A stretch of DNA of 64,000 nucleotides, taken from the NCBI RefSeq assembly GCF_028532725.1, contig NZ_JAQKGU010000009.1, forward strand, positions 104,092 to 168,091. Reading direction: 5' to 3'. The translations under genes were made by a program, and so were the position numbers. Position 1 is the first letter of the stretch; each line of letters begins with the position of its first letter. The DNA is from Desulfovibrio sp. Fe33 (lineage in GTDB: Bacteria; Desulfobacterota; Desulfovibrionia; Desulfovibrionales; Desulfovibrionaceae). Of the stretch, positions 18,042-26,807 are shown one piece after another. Under the pieces are notes generated by a model. That model was given only the letters and a program-made list of their open reading frames with translations, made no database searches and had not been told where the DNA came from.

Positions 18042-19304
18042 TTACGGAGTCGAGGAAGGGTACAGCCGCCAGTAGAGCTCTTCCAGCATTCCGGCCAGGT
18101 CCGCATAGATGCCGCCCGGCTCAGGGGGCAGCCCGAACAGGGCGCGGCGTTGTTCCCTGAGTCCTTCCTTGGAGACCGCGCCCGAGTCGGAGTGGAATAC
18201 GGTCATGGACAGCCGTTCGGCCAGCAGATAGCCGGTCAGCCCATTGCCGAGCAGGTCCATGAGCACCCGGAAGCGGTCGCGCATCCCGTCCCAGAAGGCC
18301 AGGGCCTCGTCCGACGGTTCGCAGGCCAGGGCTTCGCAGATGAGCGAATACAGCGTGTTGACGCCCGCGCCCGGGATGCCGCGCCGCCAGCCGAGCAGCC
18401 ACGGGTTGCGCCAGAAGAGCAGGAAGTGTTCGGAGCCGGTTCGGATGATTTCTTCCATAATCCGGCGGGCGCGGATGAGCGTGGCGTCCTCCCATACGAT
18501 GGGGCGGGCGGCCACGTCCCAGGCCGGGACCGGCCTGCGTTCAGCCGCAGCCGTCTCGGGTTCGTCGAGTACGCGGCCGAGGAGGTGCGAAAACCAACGG
18601 TTGGCCTGGTTTGAGGCGGGGGTCTCCAGGTGGGCGTAGCTCAGGACGACTCGTCCCGCGCCGAATCGGTTGGCCGCCACCACCGGGGCTCCTTCCATGA
18701 AATCCGGGCTCAGATTCACGCCGTAGAGATTTTCCCAATCCGCCATGGTCCCCTTGGGCAGGGTGGACAGGTTGATATCCGCCACCCAGAAATCCGGCCC
18801 GGGCTTGCCGTAGCGGGCCAGGACCCGGACCGACGGGTCGGCGGGATCGAACCGTCCCGGCCACCAGACCGGCAGCAGGGCCTCGTCCATGCCGTCGGGC
18901 ACGAGGTCGCTCGAGCTGTCCAGGCGGGCTTCCACGTGGCCCGAGAGAAAGTGATGGAGCCGGTTGCGGTACCCCTTGCGCGTCCAGGGAGAGAGTCCCA
19001 GGCCGTATGGGCCGGTCAGGGCCAGCCCCGCCCCGCCGCAGAAGCCGAGGTAGGCTCCGCCGGAGTTCACGTATTCGCAGATGGCGTCCATGCCACGCAC
19101 GCCGAGCCGGTCGGCCTTGCCCTTGGCGCGTCCGCCGGGCACGAGGAGCGCGGCCGGGACCTCGCCGAGCTTGCCAGAGAGCGCGCCATCGGCTATTTCA
19201 GAGCCGCGCACCAGCCGGTGGGGGATGCGCCACGCGGAGAGTGCTCTGGCGGCCAGCAGGCCCCAGAAGTGCGATTCGTCCCAATATATATGTATGCTTG
19301 ACAT
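18042..19304 (-). CDS. BPL_N / amidotransferase-like protein of unknown function
   Basis: A 420-residue protein from ATG 19304. The first 220 residues resemble the biotin-protein-ligase N-terminal-like (BPL_N) class-I amidotransferase fold: IHIYWDESHFWGLL, LLVPGGRAKGKADRLG, then GGAYLGFCGGAGLAL, where a cysteine occupies the nucleophile position, and a later VVLSYAHLETP. The C-terminal 200 residues are helical and unassigned (FLLFWRNPWLLGWRRGIPG). No ligase domain is present. The gene diverges from valS. Function unknown; glutaminase activity is only an inference from the cysteine. Confidence 0.65.
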   Translation of the reverse strand: MSSIHIYWDESHFWGLLAARALSAWRIPHRLVRGSEIADGALSGKLGEVPAALLVPGGRAKGKADRLGVRGMDAICEYVNSGGAYLGFCGGAGLALTGPYGLGLSPWTRKGYRNRLHHFLSGHVEARLDSSSDLVPDGMDEALLPVWWPGRFDPADPSVRVLARYGKPGPDFWVADINLSTLPKGTMADWENLYGVNLSPDFMEGAPVVAANRFGAGRVVLSYAHLETPASNQANRWFSHLLGRVLDEPETAAAERRPVPAWDVAARPIVWEDATLIRARRIMEEIIRTGSEHFLLFWRNPWLLGWRRGIPGAGVNTLYSLICEALACEPSDEALAFWDGMRDRFRVLMDLLGNGLTGYLLAERLSMTVFHSDSGAVSKEGLREQRRALFGLPPEPGGIYADLAGMLEELYWRLYPSSTP

Positions 19305-19431
19305 ATGCGGCTCTCTTGACAAGGGTAGCCCGACGCTACCAAAGGCGCAACCACTTGCGCAAGCGTAACCATACGAGATCTCAGGCCGTCGGTCGCCCGG
19401 CACCGGCAGCAGGCATAAAGGAAGGAATTTC

Positions 19432-22098
19432 ATGGCCCGGAAAGAGTTAGCCAAAGCCTACGAACCGTGGGATGTGGAAGACAAGTGGGAGACCCACTGG
19501 GAAGAGAACAAGACCTTTACCCCGGACCCGGACGGTCCGGGAGAGTCCTACTCCATCGTCATTCCTCCGCCCAACGTCACCGGCGTTCTGCATATGGGCC
19601 ACGCCCTGAACCTGACGCTCCAGGACATCCTCTGCCGCTTCAACCGGCAGCAGGGCAAGAACGTCCTGTGGGTGCCCGGCACGGACCATGCGGGCATCGC
19701 CACCCAGAACGTGGTCGAGCGCAGGCTCAAGGAAGAGGGGTTGACCCGGGACGACCTGGGCCGCGAGAAGTTCATCGAGCGCGTCTGGGAGTGGAAGAAG
19801 GAGAAGGGCGACCACATCCTGAGCCAGATCCGCCGCATGGGCGCGAGCGTCGACTGGACCCGCGAATGCTTCACTTTCGACGATCAGCGCGCCAAGGCCG
19901 TGCGCGAGGTTTTCGTCGCCCTGTTCGAACAGGGGTTGATCTACAAGGGCGACTACATCATCAACTGGTGCAACCGCTGCCACACCGCCCTGGCCGATGA
20001 CGAAGTCGAGCACGAGGCAAAGCCCGGCAAGCTCCATCACGTCAGGTATCCCCTGGCCGACGGCTCCGGCCATCTCGTGATCGCCACCACCCGTCCCGAG
20101 ACCATGCTGGCCGACTCGGCCATCGCCGTGAACCCGGACGACGAGCGGTTCAACAAGTTCATCGGCAAGACCGCCATCCTGCCCCTGGTGGGCCGCGAAC
20201 TGCCTATCATCGGCGACTCCTATGTCGACGTCGAGTTCGGCACCGGCTGCCTGAAAGTCACCCCGGCGCACGACATGAACGACTGGGAGATCGGCCGCAG
20301 GCACGGGCTGGAAGTCATTTCCATTCTGGACGAGCAGGGCTTCATCAACGAGAACGCCCCCGAGAAATACCGGGGCATGTCCGTGGCCGACGCGCGCAAG
20401 GCCGTGCTCGAAGACCTGGACGCCGAGGGGCTGCTCGGCGAGATCGTGGACCACGACCACTCGGTCGGCGTCTGCTACCGCTGCAAGTCCACCATCGAGC
20501 CGCATGTCTCCACCCAGTGGTTCGTTTCCATGAAGCCCCTGGCCGAAAAGGCCCGCGCCGCCGTTCCCGCGCAGACCCAGATTTTCCCGGAGCACTGGAC
20601 CAAAACCTACTACCAGTGGCTGGATGAAATCCGCGACTGGTGCATCTCCCGCCAGATTTGGTGGGGCCACCGCATCCCGGCCTGGACCTGCGAGGATTGC
20701 GGCGAGCTGATCGTGGCCAAGGAAGACCCGACCGTCTGCACCAAGTGCGGCTCCTCCCGCCTCATCCAGGAAGAGGACGTGCTCGACACCTGGTTCTCCT
20801 CGGCGCTCTGGCCGTTCTCGACCATGGGCTGGCCCGACGACACCAAGGAGCTCGCCAAGTATTACCCGACCTCCTGTCTGGTCACCGGTTTCGACATCCT
20901 TTTCTTCTGGGTCGCCCGCATGATGATGATGGGCCTTCAGTTCATGAAGGAAGTTCCGTTCCATCATGTCTACATCCACGCCCTGGTCCGCGATGAGCAG
21001 GGCAAGAAGATGTCCAAGTCCACGGGCAACGTCATCGACCCCCTGGACATGATCGAGAAATACGGAGCGGACGCCCTGCGCTTCACCCTGACCAGCTTCG
21101 CGGCCATGGGCCGGGACATCAAGCTGTCCGAACAGCGCATCGAGGGCTACAAGCACTTCATGAACAAGGTCTGGAACGCCACCAGGTTCGCCATGATGAA
21201 CCTGCCCGACGAAATCCCGGACGCGGACGTGACCGAGGCCGAGGGCCTGGCCAACCGCTGGATTCTCCATCGCCTTGAAGAGGTCAAGGAGTCCATTGCG
21301 GCCGCCACCCTGGAATATCGGTTCAACGAGATCGCCCAGACCCTTTACAAATTCATCTGGTCCGAGTTCTGCGACTGGTACCTGGAGATGATCAAGCCCG
21401 CCCTGTACGGCGAGGACGAGAAGGCCAAGGCGGACACGCAGCGTGTGCTGTGGACCGTGCTGTCCGAGACCATGGTTCTGCTCCATCCCGTGACCCCGTT
21501 CATCACCCAGGAAATCTGGTCCGTGCTGCCCCGTCCGGCCGGAGACGACCGCTCCGAGGACATCGCCACCCTGCCGTTCCCGGAAAAGCGGCCCGGCTGC
21601 CTGGACGACAGGGCCGAGGCCGAGATGGAGCTGTTCATGGGCGTGGTGTCCGGCACCCGGAACATCCGCACCGAACTTTTGATCGAACCGGCCAAGAAAC
21701 TCGACCTGCTCATCAAGACCGTCAGCGACGGCGACATGGCCGTGCTTGAGGCCAACCTCGATTTGATCCGCTCTCTGGCCCGCATCGAAAACGTGACCAT
21801 CGGTCCCGACGTCAAGGCTCCCAAGGCTTCGGGCGCGGCCGTGGTTCAGGGTAACGAATTGTCCGTCCCGCTGGAAGGCGTGGTGGATTTCGAGTCCGAA
21901 CTGGCCCGCCTGGACAAGAACCTGGGCAAGCTCGAAAAGACCATGAAGGGCGTGGCGGGCAAGCTCAAGAATCCCGGTTTCGTCAACAACGCCCCGGCCG
22001 AGGTTGTCGAGGGCGAGAAGAAAAAGCTCGCCGAAATGGAAGAGGAAAAGACCAAGCTCACCCAGCTCAAGGCACGCCTTGAAAGCGTGATGAGTTAG
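19432..22098 (+). CDS. valS: Valyl-tRNA synthetase
   Basis: An 888-residue class-I synthetase charging tRNA-Val. The HIGH-type motif is HMGH (54-57) in PPPNVTGVLHMGHALN, the KMSKS motif is at 526-530, the editing domain contains TTRPETMLADSAIAVNP, and the C-terminal 70 residues form the tRNA-binding coiled coil. A CxxC-type zinc knuckle (CEDC...CTKC) lies in the catalytic insertion. AAGGAAGG precedes the ATG. Two small adjacent hairpins lie in the leader (19324-19360). Confidence 0.97.
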   Translation: MARKELAKAYEPWDVEDKWETHWEENKTFTPDPDGPGESYSIVIPPPNVTGVLHMGHALNLTLQDILCRFNRQQGKNVLWVPGTDHAGIATQNVVERRLKEEGLTRDDLGREKFIERVWEWKKEKGDHILSQIRRMGASVDWTRECFTFDDQRAKAVREVFVALFEQGLIYKGDYIINWCNRCHTALADDEVEHEAKPGKLHHVRYPLADGSGHLVIATTRPETMLADSAIAVNPDDERFNKFIGKTAILPLVGRELPIIGDSYVDVEFGTGCLKVTPAHDMNDWEIGRRHGLEVISILDEQGFINENAPEKYRGMSVADARKAVLEDLDAEGLLGEIVDHDHSVGVCYRCKSTIEPHVSTQWFVSMKPLAEKARAAVPAQTQIFPEHWTKTYYQWLDEIRDWCISRQIWWGHRIPAWTCEDCGELIVAKEDPTVCTKCGSSRLIQEEDVLDTWFSSALWPFSTMGWPDDTKELAKYYPTSCLVTGFDILFFWVARMMMMGLQFMKEVPFHHVYIHALVRDEQGKKMSKSTGNVIDPLDMIEKYGADALRFTLTSFAAMGRDIKLSEQRIEGYKHFMNKVWNATRFAMMNLPDEIPDADVTEAEGLANRWILHRLEEVKESIAAATLEYRFNEIAQTLYKFIWSEFCDWYLEMIKPALYGEDEKAKADTQRVLWTVLSETMVLLHPVTPFITQEIWSVLPRPAGDDRSEDIATLPFPEKRPGCLDDRAEAEMELFMGVVSGTRNIRTELLIEPAKKLDLLIKTVSDGDMAVLEANLDLIRSLARIENVTIGPDVKAPKASGAAVVQGNELSVPLEGVVDFESELARLDKNLGKLEKTMKGVAGKLKNPGFVNNAPAEVVEGEKKKLAEMEEEKTKLTQLKARLESVMS

Positions 22099-22170
22099 CG
22101 TCCAGGGCGACGAACAGGCCCGAAACGGCGCGCCCGGGAATGCGGATTCCGCACGAAGGGGCTGCGCCGC

Positions 22171-22234
22171 GATAATAAGTTTTGGAGGATTCTTGAGGGA
22201 CCTTTTTCAAGAGGTCCCTCAAGCCGCCGGAGGC
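22171..22234 (-). repeat. Dispersed repeat, truncated copy (inverted)
   Basis: Read on the minus strand this begins GCCTCCGGCGG, contains a perfect 11-bp hairpin (22193-22203 with 22212-22222) and ends in AATCCTCCAAAACTT. It matches the copies at 25968 and 63657 but lacks their GC-rich insert. The plus-strand edge GCCGCCGGAGGC (22223-22234) contains GGAGG, the apparent ribosome-binding site of the following cobA-hemD gene. Confidence 0.75.
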
Positions 22235-22240
22235 AAAGCT

Positions 22241-23755
22241 ATGGCAAACGTGTTTCTTGTTGGAGCGGGACCGGGCGATCCGGGGATGCTCACCCTTCGG
22301 GCCAAGGAGATCATCGAGACCTGCGACGTCATGATCTACGACTATCTGGCCAACGCCGAATTCTTGAAGTGGTGCAAGCCTGGTTGTGAAATCTTGTATG
22401 TGGGCAAGAAGGGCGGCAATCACACCTTGCCGCAGGACAAGATCAACGACCTGATCGTGGACAAGGCCCGGTCCGGGAAACGGATCTGCCGCTTGAAGGG
22501 CGGCGACCCGTACGTCTTCGGGCGCGGCGGCGAAGAGGGCGAGGAGCTTGTCGAGGCGGGCATCGATTTCGAGGTGGTGCCGGGCATCACCGCGGGCGTG
22601 GCCGCTCCGGCCTACGCGGGCATCCCGGTGACGCACCGCGACTTTACCACCAGCGTCTGCTTCATCACCGGCCACGAGGACCCGACCAAGTCCGAATCCG
22701 GGCATGACTGGGCCGTGTACGGACAGTCCACCTCCACCCTGGTTTTTTACATGGGCGTGGGCAACCTGCCCATGATCGCCAAGAATCTCATGGACAACGG
22801 CCGTGCCGCCGACACTCCCGTGGCGCTGGTCCGTTGGGGCACCCGCTGCAACCAGACCTCGTTCGTGTCCACCCTGGACAAGGTGGCGCAAGAGGCCGAA
22901 GCCCGGCAGTGGAAGGCTCCGTCCATCATCATCGTGGGCGGCGTGTGCAGCCTGCACGACAAGCTGGGCTGGTTCGAGAAGAAGCCCCTGCTCGGGCAGG
23001 GCGTCATCGTCACCCGCGCCCGCGAGCAGGCGTCGGGACTGGTCGACATCCTGCGCGGCCACGGGGCGTGCGTCCGGGAGTTCCCGACCATCTCTGTGGA
23101 GCCGCTGGACGACTACGCCGAGGTCGAGACCGCCATCCTGCAACTGGCCCGATACCAGTGGGTGGTGTTCACCTCGGTCAACGGCGTGAAATATTTTTGG
23201 AAGCAGCTCCGGGCCATCGGTCTGGACGCGCGCATCTTCGGCGGAATGCAGATCGCCGCCATCGGCCCGGCAACGGCCGACGAGCTGCGGGCTCGCGGCA
23301 TCGAGCCGGATTTCATTCCTGAGAAGTACGTGGCCGAACACGTGGTCAAGGGGCTGCTTGAACGCGGCATCCAGGGCTCCGACGTGCTCATCCCGCGCGC
23401 CAAGGTGGCCCGCGAGGTCCTGCCCCGCGAACTGAAGGCCGCCGGCTGCAACGTCACGGTCCTGCCGGTCTACGAGACCCGCCTGGGCCAGGCGAGCGGC
23501 GACGAGATTCTGGAGGCGTTGACCTCCGGCGAAATCCGCTACGTGACCTTCACCTCGTCGAGCACGGTGGAAAACTTCTTCGAGCTTGTCCCGGCGGATG
23601 CCTTCAAGGCGTGCCCGGGGGTGAAGATCGCCTCCATCGGCCCGATCACCTCCGATACCGTCAGGGGATTCGGCCTGATCCCGGCCATCGAGCCCGGCGA
23701 CTACACCATCCCCGGCCTGGTTGACGCGCTGCTCAAGGACGCTGCCGCCGAATAG
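22241..23755 (+). CDS. cobA-hemD: Uroporphyrinogen-III methyltransferase / synthase fusion
   Basis: A 504-residue two-domain protein. Residues 1-250 are the SAM-dependent uroporphyrinogen-III C2/C7 methyltransferase (VFLVGAGPGDPGMLTLRA; the GGDPYVFGRGGEE loop; FYMGVGNLP), making precorrin-2 for siroheme and cobalamin. Residues about 255-504 are uroporphyrinogen-III synthase (VTRAREQASGLVDILRGHGA; FTSVNGVKYFW; FTSSSTVENFFEL). This fusion is well known in Desulfovibrio and some clostridia. GGAGG 7 bases upstream fixes the start at ATG 22241 and belongs to a dispersed repeat. A bidirectional terminator follows. Confidence 0.94.
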   Translation: MANVFLVGAGPGDPGMLTLRAKEIIETCDVMIYDYLANAEFLKWCKPGCEILYVGKKGGNHTLPQDKINDLIVDKARSGKRICRLKGGDPYVFGRGGEEGEELVEAGIDFEVVPGITAGVAAPAYAGIPVTHRDFTTSVCFITGHEDPTKSESGHDWAVYGQSTSTLVFYMGVGNLPMIAKNLMDNGRAADTPVALVRWGTRCNQTSFVSTLDKVAQEAEARQWKAPSIIIVGGVCSLHDKLGWFEKKPLLGQGVIVTRAREQASGLVDILRGHGACVREFPTISVEPLDDYAEVETAILQLARYQWVVFTSVNGVKYFWKQLRAIGLDARIFGGMQIAAIGPATADELRARGIEPDFIPEKYVAEHVVKGLLERGIQGSDVLIPRAKVAREVLPRELKAAGCNVTVLPVYETRLGQASGDEILEALTSGEIRYVTFTSSSTVENFFELVPADAFKACPGVKIASIGPITSDTVRGFGLIPAIEPGDYTIPGLVDALLKDAAAE

Positions 23756-23779
23756 GCCCGGATTCCATTCGACAAACAA

Positions 23780-23820
23780 AGAGGACCGGCGCGCAATACC
23801 TGCGCGCCGGTCCTCTTTCA
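23780..23820. terminator. Bidirectional terminator
   Basis: A perfect 16-bp stem (23780-23795 with 23801-23816) and a 5-base loop lie between the convergent cobA-hemD and DUF1508 genes. Ts follow on the plus strand, and the flanking AAACAAA gives a T-rich tail on the minus strand, so it can serve both genes. Confidence 0.9.
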
Positions 23821-23838
23821 ATTCTGGGTCGGAAAAAA

Positions 23839-24168
23839 CTAAGCGTCCACGATGTTGGTGGTCGGGCCGTTGGTCTTCACGGAGTTGATCCCGTTTTCCA
23901 TGGACGCGGCGGACGAATACATCTCGCTCTTGCCGATGACCTGGTGATTGGCGGCCTTGAGCACGAAATAGGGTTTGCCGTTCTTGGCTTCCTTGCGCTC
24001 GTAACGCTCATCCAGGGGGCTGTTCTTCTGTACACTGGCGATGCCGTTGTCGCACGCGGCCTTGGTGGTGTAGAGTTCGCTGGTCAGGATGATCTCGCCG
24101 TTACCGGCCTTGAGGTTGAACATCCATTGGCCGTCCTTAGACTGTTTCCTTTCGTATTTTCCTGCCAT
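23839..24168 (-). CDS. DUF1508 (YegP-like) protein
   Basis: A 109-residue cytoplasmic protein made of two tandem DUF1508 repeats: KYERKQSKDGQWMFNLKAGN with LTSELYTTKAACDNGIASV, then RYERKEAKNGKPYFVLKAAN with KSEMYSSAASMENGINSV. The YegP family is a small duplicated fold of uncertain function, sometimes proposed to be stress-related. The start at 24168 is set by AAGGAG with 8-base spacing; the frame is open to 24213 but less likely to start there. Confidence 0.88.
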   Translation of the reverse strand: MAGKYERKQSKDGQWMFNLKAGNGEIILTSELYTTKAACDNGIASVQKNSPLDERYERKEAKNGKPYFVLKAANHQVIGKSEMYSSAASMENGINSVKTNGPTTNIVDA

Positions 24169-24295
24169 GGGGAATCTCCTTGGGTGTGCCGGAGGCGTCG
24201 TGCGGCGCGCCAATTTGCCGGGGAAACGCCTGCGTGAATTCGGTAATGATAATCCGTATCACACTCTTGGATTTCGCGCTACCGCTCAACGGCGA

Positions 24296-25087
24296 TTATT
24301 GTTGCGCTTGCAGCATTTCCTCCCGGAACGGACGCCCGGCCCGCTCTTGGCGATATTGCGCGGTGATACGGGCGGCGGTGCCGTCGGCCTTGAGGGAGTC
24401 CAGGGCGGTTTGCAGCTTCTGCACCATGGACGGGTCCAGGTCCGGGCTGGCGGCATAATACAGGTCGGTGGTCATGAGCGGGCAGACCATCTCGAAGTCG
24501 TTCGGGTCAAGGCCCAGTCGGCGGATGGTGTAAAGGGTGTTGGCCTCGTTGCCCACCAGGACGTCGATATGCCCGTTGACGAGCTTGCGGATGTTCAGGG
24601 CGCGGTCGTGCACGCGCTCCAACCAGGCGGGCGGCACGCCTCGGTTGATAAGATCCTGCTCCGAGGCGCTGGATCGTATGGTGCCGTATCTGTATCGCCA
24701 GGCCGCGCTGACCGGGTCCTTGATGGCGAGGCGTCTTGATTTCAGGGCGATCAATCCGCTGCGCAGGGTGGCGATGGGGCCGATCCAGCGGAATTGGGCC
24801 TCCCGTTCGCCGGTCCGGGCTGTGGCGAAGAGAATGACGTTGGGCTTTTCTCGTATCTCCTGGTAGCCGCGCGCCCAGGGCCAGAACCGGATGTCGGGGC
24901 GCTTCACGTCGAGCCCGCTCCGTTTGGCCATGAGCAGAAACAGGTCCGTGGCGATCCCGGCGGGGCCGCAGGTTTCGTTCAAAGTGAATGGCGGGTTGGA
25001 CTCGGTGATGACGAGCAGGTCCTCACCGGCGGCGCGGCCGGGACAAAGCAGCAGGAAGAAAATCAGGGGGGTGAACAGGCGTTTCAT
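24296..25087 (-). CDS. Periplasmic solute-binding protein (SBP_bac_3 type)
   Basis: A 263-residue exported protein with a signal peptide (LFTPLIFFLLLCPGRAAG) and a type-2 periplasmic binding fold: LLVITESNPPFTLNE, an ATDLFLLMAKRSGLDV helix, FWPWARGYQEI and a C-terminal LKADGTAARITAQYRQE. The FWPWxRGY motif is typical of a group of orphan binding proteins in Desulfovibrio and Pseudomonas that lack a partner transporter. No permease is adjacent. The ligand is unknown. Confidence 0.82.
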   Translation of the reverse strand: MKRLFTPLIFFLLLCPGRAAGEDLLVITESNPPFTLNETCGPAGIATDLFLLMAKRSGLDVKRPDIRFWPWARGYQEIREKPNVILFATARTGEREAQFRWIGPIATLRSGLIALKSRRLAIKDPVSAAWRYRYGTIRSSASEQDLINRGVPPAWLERVHDRALNIRKLVNGHIDVLVGNEANTLYTIRRLGLDPNDFEMVCPLMTTDLYYAASPDLDPSMVQKLQTALDSLKADGTAARITAQYRQERAGRPFREEMLQAQQ

Positions 25088-25212
25088 GTGACTTTATTTG
25101 TGGTGTCGGGGCAAATCGGGCGGAATATAAGGATTGCGGCCCGAAAAATCAATGCAGCCTCCAGGCGGGAAATCCGTTCTTGAAAAAGCGCGCGCTTTGG
25201 GCCAAGTTCTGG

Positions 25213-25235
25213 GGCGGGGCCGACCCCGCCGTTTT
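25213..25235 (+). terminator. Terminator-like hairpin in the purN leader
   Basis: A 7-bp GGCGGGG/CCCCGCC stem (25213-25219 and 25224-25230) with a CCGA loop is followed by GTTTT. It lies 21 bases upstream of the purN start and directly precedes the ribosome-binding site. It could be a terminator of a short upstream transcript or an attenuator; no competing antiterminator is obvious. Confidence 0.45.
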
Positions 25236-25256
25236 CAACCATCCAAGGGAGCATCC

Positions 25257-25961
25257 ATGGCAATGCCCATTGCCGTCCTCGTGTCCGGGGGCGGGTCCAA
25301 TCTGCAATCCATCATCGACCGCATCGAAGCGGGGGCGCTCGACGCCGAGATTAAAGTGGTGGTGTCCAATCGTGAGGACGCCTACGGCCTGACCCGGGCG
25401 CGCAACCACAACATCCCGACCCGGGTACTGCTGCATACGGATTTCGATTCGCGCGAGGCTTTCGACGAGGAAATGGTCAGGGTCATCCGGGAATCGGGCG
25501 TGGACGAGACCGGCGCGGTGGTCATGGCCGGGTTCATGCGCATCGTCACCCCTGTCTTTCTCGAACCGTTTCGGGGGCGCGTCATCAACATCCATCCCGC
25601 CCTGCTGCCGAGTTTTCCCGGCGTGCACGGCCAGGACGACGCCGCCGAATACGGGGTCAAGATATCCGGCTGCACCGTGCATTTCGTGGACGAGCAGATG
25701 GACCACGGCCCGGTCATTGCCCAGGCCGCCGTCCCCTGCCAGCCGGGTGAAGGCGGCGACGAACTCGGGGCCCGTATCATCAAGCTGGAGCACCGCGTTT
25801 TCCCCCAGGCCCTGCAATGGCTGGCCGAAGGCCGCCTGGAAACGCGCGGCCGGGTCGTGCACCTTAAGCCCGGCAACCGGAAGCCGGCCGCCCTGTCCGT
25901 CGGCGCGGCCGATGCGGAAAGTCAGGCCCTGGTCTGGCCGCCGCTGGAAGAGGGCTTTTAG
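25257..25961 (+). CDS. purN: Phosphoribosylglycinamide formyltransferase
   Basis: A 234-residue enzyme adding the C8 formyl group in purine synthesis from 10-formyl-tetrahydrofolate. Motifs: IAVLVSGGGSNLQSIIDRI at the N terminus, VVSNREDAYGLTRA, MAGFMRIVTPVFLEPF and the catalytic INIHPALLPSFPGVHG block with its His, followed by an active-site Asp in QMDHGPVIAQ. AAGGGAG sits 5 bases before ATG 25257. The C-terminal 30 residues exceed the E. coli enzyme and look unstructured. Confidence 0.94.
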   Translation: MAMPIAVLVSGGGSNLQSIIDRIEAGALDAEIKVVVSNREDAYGLTRARNHNIPTRVLLHTDFDSREAFDEEMVRVIRESGVDETGAVVMAGFMRIVTPVFLEPFRGRVINIHPALLPSFPGVHGQDDAAEYGVKISGCTVHFVDEQMDHGPVIAQAAVPCQPGEGGDELGARIIKLEHRVFPQALQWLAEGRLETRGRVVHLKPGNRKPAALSVGAADAESQALVWPPLEEGF

Positions 25962-25967
25962 GGGAAT

Positions 25968-26068
25968 GCCTCCAGCGGCCGGGGCGCTGCCCCGGACCCC
26001 GCTCAAGAACCTTTTGAAAAAGGTTCTTGAGAATCTCCCAAACGTTTTGGCGCCGCTTCGCGGAAGGC
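25968..26068 (+). repeat. Dispersed repeat, full-length copy
   Basis: Starts with GCCTCCAGCGGCCGGGG, followed by a CCGGGGC-GC-TGCCCCGG-type inverted repeat, then a second hairpin (CTCAAGAACCTTTTGAAAAAGG and its complement) and TCTCCCAAACGTTTTGGCGCC. It starts 6 bases after the purN stop and is closely matched at 63657-63752. The first stem could act as a transcription terminator for purN, but no T tract follows. Confidence 0.8.
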
Positions 26069-26158
26069 ATTCGGCAACGTAAGGGAATGGCCGGAGCGGT
26101 ATTTGTAGCAACTTATAAAAAATATTACCCATCCCTGTGACTCTTCCCGCCGTAGGCA

Positions 26159-26261
26159 CCCAAAAAGTTTAGGAGAGGAGAGGGGATGGGGGTTCGGGGG
26201 AAGGGGAGAGGGGAAGCCTTTCAATGGGGGCCCCTCTCCCCTTCCCCCGGCCGCCGGAGGC
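26159..26261 (+). repeat. Dispersed repeat, second module, with 18-bp stem
   Basis: CCAAAAAGTTTAGGAGAGG leads into a purine-rich run that is matched at 63849-63907. Here the run GGGGGAAGGGGAGAGGGG (26196-26213) is followed 17 bases later by its exact complement (26231-26248), forming an 18-bp stem. The right edge, GGCCGCCGGAGGC, provides the ribosome-binding site of the exonuclease gene. The stretch 26069-26158 between the two modules has no recognisable feature. Confidence 0.75.
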
Positions 26262-26270
26262 AACAAAAAA

Positions 26271-26807
26271 ATGCCGACATTAGACGACGTGCGGTTTGTG
26301 GCCATTGATTTCGAGACGGCGGACCCGAAGCGGGATTCGGCGTGCGCGCTGGGCATCGTGGTGGTGGACCGGGGCGAGATCGTGGCCCGGGACTATCGCC
26401 TGATCCGGCCGCCCAGGGCCCAGTTCAATCCGTTTTGCGTGCGCGTGCACGGGATACACTGGTCGGACGTGTGCGACGAGCCGAGTTTCGGCGACCTCTG
26501 GCCGAAGCTGGAGCCGTTTTTCGAGGGCGCGGACTTTATCGTGGCGCACAACGCTGCTTTCGACAAGTCGGTGCTGCAAACCTGCTGCCGTGAGGCGGGC
26601 CGGACCGCGCCGGAGCAGCCTTTCCTGTGTACGGTGCAGTTGGCCCGCAAGACCTGGGAGCTGGCCTCCAACAAGCTCCCGAGCGTGTGCGAGTTTCTCG
26701 GCATCGAGCTGAATCACCACAATGCGGCTTCGGATGCGGAGGCGTGCGCGCTCATCGCGGTGAACGGGCTGCGCCAGAACCCCGACTACCTGTGCAAGGT
26801 GCTGTGA
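26271..26807 (+). CDS. DEDDh 3'-5' exonuclease, DnaQ/epsilon-like
   Basis: A 178-residue exonuclease-fold protein. The DEDDh residues are visible: VAIDFETAD (Asp and Glu), IVAHNAAFDKSVL (Asp) and HHNAASDAEACA (His and Asp). This compact form matches stand-alone DNA polymerase III epsilon-like exonucleases rather than the replicative subunit. The ribosome-binding site is GGAGG at 26256-26260, part of the repeat edge. The TGA stop overlaps the ATG of cbiF by one base, so the two are coupled although their functions are unrelated. Confidence 0.86.
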   Translation: MPTLDDVRFVAIDFETADPKRDSACALGIVVVDRGEIVARDYRLIRPPRAQFNPFCVRVHGIHWSDVCDEPSFGDLWPKLEPFFEGADFIVAHNAAFDKSVLQTCCREAGRTAPEQPFLCTVQLARKTWELASNKLPSVCEFLGIELNHHNAASDAEACALIAVNGLRQNPDYLCKVL

